DNA of 7,139 bases, from assembly GCA_009778945.1 (NCBI GenBank), contig WRFF01000091.1, positions 1-7,139 of the forward strand, written 5' to 3'. The stretch is from Clostridiales bacterium (GTDB lineage Bacteria; Bacillota; Clostridia; Peptostreptococcales; Anaerovoracaceae). Made by a program: the position numbers and the translations under genes. Every line of letters starts with the position of its first letter. The stretch's first letter is position 1. Positions 1 through 5,451 of the stretch are shown here, in pieces. The notes under the pieces are model-generated. The model had not been told where the DNA came from and did no database searches. It saw nothing but the letters and a program-made list of their open reading frames with translations.

Positions 1-669
1 AATATCGGGGATACAGATATAACCGTCCTCTTTCGTCTCGATAAGCCCCTTGCCGCGAAGCTCCTTCATACAGCGAATCACTGTCAGGCGATTTACATGA
101 AGCTTTTTCCCGATCTCCTCCTGGCTGATTTTTTTGCAGACGCGCAGCTTCCCGTCGACCGTCTCGCTGTCATGGGCCACCATCTTCAGAAGCAAGTCGC
201 AATAGCGCCTCAGCGCGCTGTGCGCGCTGAGATTCCGGGCGTGTTCGATATACCAGCGAAATTTCTGGCTGAGCGTGCCGAGGAAAAACAACGCGAGTTC
301 AGGGTCCCCCTCCACTGCGGCAAGCAAATCCGTTCGCGTCAGAAGCACCGCCGTCGTCGGCTCCTTCGCCTGAAACTGCGCGTTTTCGGTCCATTCGCAA
401 AAACACTGCGCTTCCAGCAGCGCATAACCTGCCGTGTGATTGATATATTGGTTTTCTGTGCCAGCCTCCGTGAGAACCTGCGCAATCACCAGGCCCTCAA
501 GCACAACAAAGCAAACGCTTTCTGAGAATTCGGATTCGACGAGCAGCTCGTCTTTCTCATAAGAGCGAATTTCCCCGATCTGTCTCAGCTTTTCGATACA
601 GCGCCCGGGATCGACTTCTTTAATCGGAAAAACTTCCGGATCCCAATCGTCATTGTTTTTTGTCAGCAT
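1..669 (-). CDS. Crp/Fnr family transcriptional regulator, C-terminal end cut by window edge
   Basis: An open frame of 223 codons runs from an ATG at 669-667 to the left edge without a stop. The start is preceded by GGGGTG seven bases upstream. Residues about 30-120 look like a cyclic-nucleotide-binding-type beta barrel (for example SVCFVVLEGLVIAQVL). Residues about 123-165 look like the long dimerisation helix. Residues 182-203 form a helix-turn-helix (SQEEIGKKLHVNRLTVIRCM), followed by a wing (LRGKGLIETKEDGYICI). In Crp and Fnr the recognition helix normally reads R-E-T-V-x-R; here it is R194-L195-T196-V197-I198-R199, so the base-reading glutamate is replaced by leucine. The cAMP-pocket GE..L pattern is not seen. 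There are eight cysteines, including C89-x-C91, but no Fnr-like N-terminal cysteine cluster. The likely role is cytoplasmic DNA-binding control, plausibly of the adjacent transhydroxylase operon on the same strand. The effector is unknown. Only a few C-terminal residues are probably missing. Confidence 0.88.
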   Translation of the reverse strand, partial: MLTKNNDDWDPEVFPIKEVDPGRCIEKLRQIGEIRSYEKDELLVESEFSESVCFVVLEGLVIAQVLTEAGTENQYINHTAGYALLEAQCFCEWTENAQFQAKEPTTAVLLTRTDLLAAVEGDPELALFFLGTLSQKFRWYIEHARNLSAHSALRRYCDLLLKMVAHDSETVDGKLRVCKKISQEEIGKKLHVNRLTVIRCMKELRGKGLIETKEDGYICIPDI

Positions 670-722
670 TCGTCACACCCCAAATAATACTACACCGACT
701 AAATATGAAATAATTGAAGACC

Positions 723-756
723 AAGAACCCGGCCGTTTTTCGACAGCCGGGTTCTT
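723..756 (-). terminator. Hairpin, probable terminator of the transhydroxylase operon
   Basis: A perfect 11-bp inverted repeat, AAGAACCCGGC at 723-733 and GCCGGGTTCTT at 746-756, encloses a 12-base loop. It begins 15 bases past the stop codon of the iron-sulfur subunit gene. On the minus strand the stem itself ends in GTTCTT and is followed by GGTCTTCAATTATTTC. This is T-rich but not a clean T run, so termination may be partial. No other function is suggested by position. It would separate the operon from the regulator gene that starts at 669. Confidence 0.7.
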
Positions 757-770
757 CTGAGCAAGGGATA

Positions 771-1586
771 CTACAGCGTAATATCGCCGATATTGACCGA
801 TTTCTCGATCGCGCCTTCCCAGATGACCTTCCCCGCGGCGGAGACCTTGTAGGTTCCGGGATCAAGGGCGTCAAAACGGAATTCGCCAAAGTAATTCGTG
901 ACCAGCTCCTGCGCGGCACCGCCTTCCAGCTTCACCGTCACGCCTTCGGCGCATTCGCCGTCCTTCAGCAGCTCGCCTGTGATGAAATTTTTCGTGAAAC
1001 GGTAAAGGTTCTTGTACCAAACCTGCCCATCCGCGCTTTCGTCATCCTTGTAACGCTTCAGCCCTTCCGCAGCGATCCGCTTTTGAAAATCAGCCGGTTC
1101 CTCCTGGTAGAACTGAATGGCGCCCGTTGAGCAGCTATGCGCACAGCGGGGCATGCAGATCGACGCGGAGGCCTTTCCGTCAAGGATGTGGGCGCACATG
1201 ATGCACTTCTGGGGGACGTCCTTTTCGTCGTTGTACCAGATCGCGCCGTAGGTGCAGGCGTCGACGAGGCCTTTCTGCCCTTTCGCCTTTGCCGTGTCAA
1301 TCAGCACGATGCCGTCTTCGCGTTTCGTCACCAAATCCGGAAACTTTTTCATGCACGCAGGGTCGGCGCAATGCTGGCAGGGTTTCGGCAGAAAGTTGAC
1401 GTCGATCCGGGGATACTGCCCCCGCTCGAGGCGTTCGACATTCATCCAGCGAGGGCCGTGCCGCGGCTGTTCGTCCGTGTAGGGCATCCAGTTGTTCATT
1501 ACAAATTCGTCCTTGCAAGCGACGAAGCAATTGTTGCAATCATGGCAAAGCGCAACGTCGATAACCAAATAATTCTGTTTTGCCAT
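771..1586 (-). CDS. bthL: Pyrogallol-phloroglucinol transhydroxylase, small iron-sulfur (beta) subunit
   Basis: This 271-aa electron-transfer subunit pairs with the upstream molybdenum subunit. The start at 1586 is chosen because AAGGAGG lies nine bases upstream and the ATG overlaps the stop of the large subunit (TGATG). An ATG at 1607 is in frame but lies inside the upstream gene, ahead of this ribosome site. Cysteines fall in ferredoxin-like groups: C14, C17, C20, C24; C70, C73, C78; C111; C128, C131, C148, C152. Those twelve fit three [4Fe-4S] clusters, the number known for the Pelobacter enzyme. C144 and C212 are extra. Residues about 205-271 form a beta-rich tail (FGEFRFDALDPGTYKV), like the transthyretin-type domain of the Pelobacter small subunit, whose length is about 274 aa. 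The segments YKNLYRFTKNFIT and CAHILD also resemble that protein as I remember it. There is no signal peptide, so it is cytoplasmic. Confidence 0.9.
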   Translation of the reverse strand: MAKQNYLVIDVALCHDCNNCFVACKDEFVMNNWMPYTDEQPRHGPRWMNVERLERGQYPRIDVNFLPKPCQHCADPACMKKFPDLVTKREDGIVLIDTAKAKGQKGLVDACTYGAIWYNDEKDVPQKCIMCAHILDGKASASICMPRCAHSCSTGAIQFYQEEPADFQKRIAAEGLKRYKDDESADGQVWYKNLYRFTKNFITGELLKDGECAEGVTVKLEGGAAQELVTNYFGEFRFDALDPGTYKVSAAGKVIWEGAIEKSVNIGDITL

Positions 1587-1604
1587 CAGTTCTTTCCTCC
1601 TTCC
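1580..1604 (-). promoter_or_regulatory. Overlapping stop/start (TGATG) with internal ribosome binding site
   Basis: Read on the minus strand, GGAAGGAGG lies within the last codons of the large subunit gene. It is followed nine bases later by an ATG whose A is the last base of that gene's TGA stop (1588-1586). This arrangement implies translational coupling and roughly equal production of the two subunits, as expected for a heterodimer. It also settles the start of the small subunit at 1586 rather than at the in-frame ATG at 1607. Confidence 0.85.
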
Positions 1605-4246
1605 CATTTCTCGATCTCAATACGGAAGTGTTCCGTCGCCATGCCTGAAGTCTCTTTACCGATAAACTGGCTCGAACTCAGGAGGTTGATGCAGCCGCCG
1701 CGGTCGGGCGATTCCCCGGGTCTGCCGATCGGGGCGTATTCGGCGCACGACTCATAGCAATGGACGGTGCCCGAAGGTACGCGTTCCGTGAGCTGGGCGG
1801 CCAGGATGACAGCGCCGCGGTCATTGTAGGCCTTGACAAGATCGCCTTCCTTGATGCCTCTGGCTTCCGCGTCCTTCGTGTTGATGCGGATCACCCAATA
1901 ATCCCAGTCCCCGACTCTGACACGATGGTTTTTGATATCGTTCATAAAGGAATCTTTGGCGTCGCCCATCGTATGGAAGCTGTATCTCGGATGCGGCGAG
2001 ACCACGGACAGCGGGTATTTCTCCGTATTCTCGTAGTGCCAGCCCGTCCATGGTTTGATATACTGCGTAAGCGGCGGACGGGTTTCGTCTTCGGGCAGCC
2101 CCTGGGAAGTCAGCGACTTGTTGAAACGCGCAAGGCTCTGGGCATAAAGCTCGAGTTTGCCTGACTGCGTCTGCAGGCCTTTGTGCTGGACGGTGTCGCA
2201 CGGGCGGAATTGCCCCGGCGCGGGGACGTCCATCTCGCGGTCCTCCGCGAACCAGCGGAATGCCGTCACTCTCGGGCGGTTCGGGGCGTCCGGAACAACC
2301 ACATACCCCTTTTCGATGAATTTTTCCCACGTCGTAATCTTCGGGAGGTCCGTCGCATAGAAGAGCTGTTTGACCCAGCCCATTTCATCCTTGCCTTCAG
2401 CGAACATGGGCTCAATGCCGAGCCGCTGGGCCAGCGAACGGAAGATCTCGTAGTCGGACCTGGACTCGCCGAGGGGTTCGATGCATTTCATCTGGAAACT
2501 GATAAGCCTGTGGTTGGCCTGCGAGAACGAACCCGGAATATAGCCTGCGCAGTTCGCAAACTCCGAAATATCCCAGCGCTCGAAATTCGTGCACGCCGGC
2601 AGGATGATATCGGCAAACTTCGTCTCGCCCTCGAACCAGATAGCCTGGTTGACGACCATCGGCAGAAGCTTCGATGTGTACATCTTCACATAGCGGTTCG
2701 TATTGCCCATCGTGCCGATGAACGCGCCGCCGTACTTGTAGTACATCTGGATGCGCGAATAGCCGTCCATCGGATAGCGGTATTTCTTGAACTGCTGCTC
2801 GATCGAAGCCCCGACGAAACCCTTGCCGCGCCACTCCACGATGCCGTCGCCGAGGAAGCACTCGGGAATCTTGAAGCGCGGGATGAACTGCCCTGCGGGC
2901 ACATTGAGGTTTGACGAGGAAGGCCTGCTCGTGATGCCGTCAAACATACGGTTGACAAGCGCGAGCCCGGCCGCCGAGTTGTCGCAGTCGCCCGAGATGC
3001 CGCCCTCGGCATAGCCGGGGAAGTAGAAGTCGTAGTCGGTCGGCGCTCCCTGCGTCGTCGAATACATATTGCATCCGGGCTTGCCGAGTCCCTGCAGCGC
3101 TGCGAGCGCGATCATCATGCGCGCCCATTCCATGCCTGTCGGGCCGCGGCATGCGCCGCCCCAGCCGCCGAGCCCGCCGGCTGCGAGCTGCGTCTTGTTC
3201 TTCGCCCATTCGCGCGCAAAGGCGCGGATCTCATACGCCGGGATGCCCGTCTCGGCTTCCGCCCACTCGGAAGTCTTTTCGACGCCGTCCTCGCCCTTGC
3301 CGAGGATATAATCGCTGAATTCCTCGAAACCGAAGACCCTGTTGGCAACGTATTCCTTGTCGTAAAGGCCTTCTTTGAGCCAGGTGTGGATGATGCCCGC
3401 CGCGAACGCGGCGTCCGTGCCGATTCTCGGCGAGAACCATTTGTCCGAGAGAAGGACGGCCGTATGGTTGTAATGCGGGTCCACAAAGACCATCTTGATC
3501 CCGGCTTCCTTCATCCAGCGGCGGCGTATCGTACTCTCATGAGCGGAATAAATACCCGCGTTCGTTTCGGGGTCGGATGACCAAAAGACGATCATCGTCG
3601 AGTTTTTCATTGTATCCTCAAAGAGATCCCACTGCTCGGGATTGCCGAGGCCGCCGGTGAAGCCCCATGAATGGGCGCCGCCCCAATGCCAGCCCTCCCA
3701 GCTATCCGGGTTGTGGTCTGCATACGTGATACCCGCAAAATTGAAGAAGCGAAACAGTGAGCTATGCCGGTAGCCGACATTGCCCCACATATGGTGCGAA
3801 GACGGCGTGCCCATGATAGCGCCGGGGCCGTACTCGCGTTTGACGCGCATCATCTCGTTCGCGACGGTGTCAAGCGCTTCATCCCAGCTAATGCGCTCAT
3901 AACCGGGATAGTTCGGATCCCCGCCTTCCCATTTGCCGCGGTTTTCGATGTTGCGGTCGCCGTTGACGTCGAACCCGATCCTCTTCAACGGATAAAGTAC
4001 TCGCCTTTTCGAATGCACCATAGCCTTGAAGCCGGCTGTGTAGACAGCATAGGTCGTCTTTCTGGGCGGGGAATACTTTTTCCCTCTTGCTTCGATCTCC
4101 CAGGACTTAGGGTCGTCATCCGTCAAATCCATCGGGTAGATCCTGACGATCTTGTTTTCATCGACGTCTACGTCGACGAAAACCGGACCGCCGGTGGTTG
4201 AATTTGTTTTTCGTACAATCTTGCCCAATTTCGTCTCCTCTCTCAT
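1586..4246 (-). CDS. athL: Pyrogallol-phloroglucinol transhydroxylase, large molybdenum (alpha) subunit
   Basis: This 886-aa protein of the DMSO reductase family carries the bis-MGD molybdenum centre. It moves a hydroxyl group between phenols, using 1,2,3,5-tetrahydroxybenzene as cosubstrate, to turn pyrogallol into phloroglucinol without net redox change. It closely resembles the 875-aa Pelobacter acidigallici enzyme as I remember it. Shared stretches include TPSSHHMWGNVGYRHS (147-162), YADHNPDSWEGWHWGG (175-190), AAGGLGGWGGACR (355-367), FYFPGYAEGGISGDC (407-421), DIILPACTNFERWDISEFAN (546-565) and SPHPR (750-754). With a constant offset of 7-8 residues, the Pelobacter active-site residues His144, Tyr152, Asp174, Mo-ligand Ser175, Trp176 and Tyr404 match H151, Y159, D181, S182, W183 and Y412. 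No cysteine precedes C366, so the N-terminal [4Fe-4S] motif of formate dehydrogenases and nitrate reductases is absent, as in this enzyme. There is no Tat signal, so it is cytoplasmic. AGGAG lies six bases before the ATG. A related phenol or catechol substrate cannot be excluded. Confidence 0.94.
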   Translation of the reverse strand: MREETKLGKIVRKTNSTTGGPVFVDVDVDENKIVRIYPMDLTDDDPKSWEIEARGKKYSPPRKTTYAVYTAGFKAMVHSKRRVLYPLKRIGFDVNGDRNIENRGKWEGGDPNYPGYERISWDEALDTVANEMMRVKREYGPGAIMGTPSSHHMWGNVGYRHSSLFRFFNFAGITYADHNPDSWEGWHWGGAHSWGFTGGLGNPEQWDLFEDTMKNSTMIVFWSSDPETNAGIYSAHESTIRRRWMKEAGIKMVFVDPHYNHTAVLLSDKWFSPRIGTDAAFAAGIIHTWLKEGLYDKEYVANRVFGFEEFSDYILGKGEDGVEKTSEWAEAETGIPAYEIRAFAREWAKNKTQLAAGGLGGWGGACRGPTGMEWARMMIALAALQGLGKPGCNMYSTTQGAPTDYDFYFPGYAEGGISGDCDNSAAGLALVNRMFDGITSRPSSSNLNVPAGQFIPRFKIPECFLGDGIVEWRGKGFVGASIEQQFKKYRYPMDGYSRIQMYYKYGGAFIGTMGNTNRYVKMYTSKLLPMVVNQAIWFEGETKFADIILPACTNFERWDISEFANCAGYIPGSFSQANHRLISFQMKCIEPLGESRSDYEIFRSLAQRLGIEPMFAEGKDEMGWVKQLFYATDLPKITTWEKFIEKGYVVVPDAPNRPRVTAFRWFAEDREMDVPAPGQFRPCDTVQHKGLQTQSGKLELYAQSLARFNKSLTSQGLPEDETRPPLTQYIKPWTGWHYENTEKYPLSVVSPHPRYSFHTMGDAKDSFMNDIKNHRVRVGDWDYWVIRINTKDAEARGIKEGDLVKAYNDRGAVILAAQLTERVPSGTVHCYESCAEYAPIGRPGESPDRGGCINLLSSSQFIGKETSGMATEHFRIEIEKWEGGKN

Positions 4247-4312
4247 TCTTTACTCCTGCTGCTGGAAACGGCGCGAAACAATGGGGGCGCCAATTTCTTT
4301 TGTTACAGCACT

Positions 4313-4341
4313 ATTATGTGACGATTCTGGAATAATGTCAA
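4313..4341 (-). promoter_or_regulatory. Sigma-70-type promoter of the transhydroxylase operon
   Basis: On the minus strand there is a perfect TTGACA (-35; plus positions 4336-4341), a 17-base spacer, and CATAAT (-10; 4313-4318, five of six matches). Transcription would start near 4306, giving a leader of about 60 bases. The leader contains a small GC-rich inverted repeat (arms 4270-4274 and 4287-4291, GGCGC/GCGCC) and the AGGAG site at 4253-4257. Hexamers and spacing are close to consensus, so basal strength could be high and control may rely on a factor binding nearby. Confidence 0.8.
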
Positions 4342-4365
4342 TCTGCGAACAGACTTCGGCGATAC

Positions 4366-4383
4366 TTTGTGAACATGCACAAA
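4366..4383. promoter_or_regulatory. Inverted repeat TTTGTG-N6-CACAAA, candidate Crp/Fnr-type operator
   Basis: Two perfect 6-bp half sites, TTTGTG (4366-4371) and CACAAA (4378-4383), are separated by six bases. The geometry is that of Crp-family sites (TGTGA-N6-TCACA), with a shifted half-site sequence. The centre (4374.5) lies about 68 bp upstream of the predicted transhydroxylase start and about 65 bp upstream of the predicted pfkA start. Both are distances at which Crp-type activators can work. The Crp/Fnr gene at the left of the window is the obvious candidate binder, but this is inferred from position only. Confidence 0.5.
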
Positions 4384-4392
4384 ATATTCGAT

Positions 4393-4404
4393 TCCACATG
4401 TGGA
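4393..4404. promoter_or_regulatory. 12-bp perfect palindrome TCCACATGTGGA, candidate operator
   Basis: A perfect palindrome is centred at 4398.5, just upstream of the pfkA extended -10 element. If transcription starts near 4440, the centre lies about 41.5 bp upstream, where many activators contact RNA polymerase at the -35 region. No good -35 hexamer is present for that promoter, which would suit activator dependence. The binding protein is unknown and the sequence is not a standard Fnr or Crp site. A chance palindrome remains possible. Confidence 0.35.
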
Positions 4405-4424
4405 CTATTGTATGGCCTCTTGCG

Positions 4425-4433
4425 TGCTATACT
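4425..4433 (+). promoter_or_regulatory. Extended -10 promoter of pfkA
   Basis: TGC followed by TATACT (4428-4433) makes an extended -10 element, with a likely start near 4440 and a leader of about 40 bases. No recognisable -35 hexamer stands 16-18 bases upstream, so the promoter may depend on the TG extension or on an activator. Confidence 0.5.
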
Positions 4434-4463
4434 TACAGAAAGTGCTGATTGAAGAAGCAGTGC

Positions 4464-4470
4464 AAGGAGG
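4464..4470 (+). promoter_or_regulatory. Ribosome binding site of pfkA
   Basis: AAGGAGG stands nine bases before the ATG at 4480 and is a near-perfect match to the anti-Shine-Dalgarno sequence. It fixes the start codon. Confidence 0.85.
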
Positions 4471-4479
4471 AACAATAAA

Positions 4480-5451
4480 ATGGCGAATGCAAAGAGAGTC
4501 GGCATACTTACGAGCGGCGGAGACGCGCCGGGCATGAATGCCGCTATTCGCGCATGCGCACGCATGGCGGCGTACCTTGGCATCCAGTGTTTCGGAATCA
4601 AACGGGGCTATGACGGACTCATCGCGGGCGAAATTTTCCCGCTCGGACCGCGCGATGTGAGCGACACGATCCAACGCGGCGGCACCATCCTCAGAACGGC
4701 GCGCAGTGCGGACTTCCTGACGCCGGAAGGATTTGAGCGCGCCTGCGAAATGGTGAAAAATTTCAAATTGGACTGCGTAATCGTCATCGGCGGCAACGGT
4801 TCGCTCACCGGCGCAATCGAACTGACGCGGGCGGGAGTCCCCCTCCTCGGCCTGCCGGGAACGATCGACAACGACCTGCCTTTTACGGATTTCACCATCG
4901 GCTTTGATACGGCGGTCAATACGGCGCTTTCCGCGATCGGCAATGTACGCGATACGAGCGCCTCGCACGAACGCACGACGATCATTGAAGTTATGGGGCG
5001 CGAATGCGGCGATATCGCGCTGTACTCCGGCATCACAGGCGGCGCGGAAATCATCCTTGTACCCGAAGAGCCGGTCGACATTGCGGACATCTGCGGACGC
5101 CTGCTCGACGGGCGCAACAAAGGCAAGATGTCCAGCATTATTATAAAAGCGGAAGGCGTCGATATCGACGCAAACGCCCTTGATGCGGAAATCACAAAAA
5201 AGACCGGCCTTGACGTAAAGGTTGTCGTCCTCGGCTACGTCCAGCGCGGCGGAGCGCCCACGGCGTTCGACCGCCTGCTCGCGAGCCGGCTCGGAAGCAA
5301 AGCGATCGAACTGTGCCGGGACGGCGTCTATGGCAAAGCCCTCGGCGTCCGAAAGGGGGAAATCGTCTGGGACGACCTCGAAGCGGCCATGGCTATGCCG
5401 AAAAAATCCGCGGAGGAGCTTATCGCCCTCTCAAAAACCCTCGTGGTCTAA
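4480..5451 (+). CDS. pfkA: 6-phosphofructokinase, probably ATP-dependent
   Basis: This 323-aa enzyme of the PfkA family phosphorylates fructose 6-phosphate to fructose 1,6-bisphosphate in cytoplasmic glycolysis. Its length is about that of E. coli PfkA (320 aa). Visible motifs are the nucleotide loop TSGGDAPGMNAAIR (11-24), RGGT..RTAR (66-75), IGGNGS (103-108), the catalytic PGTIDND (126-132, with D130 as base), HER and MGR (163-165, 172-174), KAEG (223-226) and GYVQRGG (252-258). G107 and G127 are the residues typical of ATP users; pyrophosphate-dependent enzymes usually carry Asp and Lys there. Three positions differ from E. coli: Asp103 is N106, Arg243 is K247 and His249 is Y253. The first helps bind metal-ATP and the other two the sugar phosphate, so kinetics or phosphoryl donor may differ. 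It is transcribed divergently from the transhydroxylase operon, and its stop overlaps the stop of the convergent gene. A functional link to phenolic degradation is unproven. Confidence 0.93.
   Translation: MANAKRVGILTSGGDAPGMNAAIRACARMAAYLGIQCFGIKRGYDGLIAGEIFPLGPRDVSDTIQRGGTILRTARSADFLTPEGFERACEMVKNFKLDCVIVIGGNGSLTGAIELTRAGVPLLGLPGTIDNDLPFTDFTIGFDTAVNTALSAIGNVRDTSASHERTTIIEVMGRECGDIALYSGITGGAEIILVPEEPVDIADICGRLLDGRNKGKMSSIIIKAEGVDIDANALDAEITKKTGLDVKVVVLGYVQRGGAPTAFDRLLASRLGSKAIELCRDGVYGKALGVRKGEIVWDDLEAAMAMPKKSAEELIALSKTLVV

Noticed and set aside
97..525. Plus-strand open frame of 142 codons at the left end
   Set aside because: The opposite strand encodes a convincing Crp/Fnr protein with a helix-turn-helix over the same bases.
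1..669. Oxygen sensing by an Fnr-type [4Fe-4S] cluster in the regulator
   Set aside because: Only one cysteine (C24) lies in the N-terminal region; the Fnr ligand pattern is absent.
684..689. TATTAT on the minus strand as a -10 element for the regulator gene
   Set aside because: No acceptable -35 hexamer stands at proper spacing, and the leader would be too short to include the ribosome site.
1607..1607. Alternative start for the iron-sulfur subunit seven codons upstream
   Set aside because: That ATG lies upstream of the AGGAGG site and inside the large subunit gene. The ATG at 1586 has ideal spacing and matches the N-terminus of the family.
2183..2914. Plus-strand open frame of 243 codons
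   Set aside because: It lies antisense within the large subunit gene, has no recognisable domain or ribosome site, and is rich in Arg, Ala and His, as expected of a GC-rich shadow frame.
1586..4246. Formate dehydrogenase or nitrate reductase identity for the molybdoenzyme
   Set aside because: There is no N-terminal four-cysteine cluster motif and no Cys or Sec metal ligand. The metal-site region is NPDSWEGW, as in transhydroxylase.
4405..4968. Minus-strand open frame overlapping the pfkA start
   Set aside because: It covers the pfkA promoter and N-terminal motifs on the other strand and has no recognisable domain. It is a shadow.
4480..5451. Pyrophosphate-dependent phosphofructokinase
   Set aside because: The two diagnostic positions are glycine (G107, G127) rather than Asp and Lys, which favours ATP, although N106 leaves some doubt.
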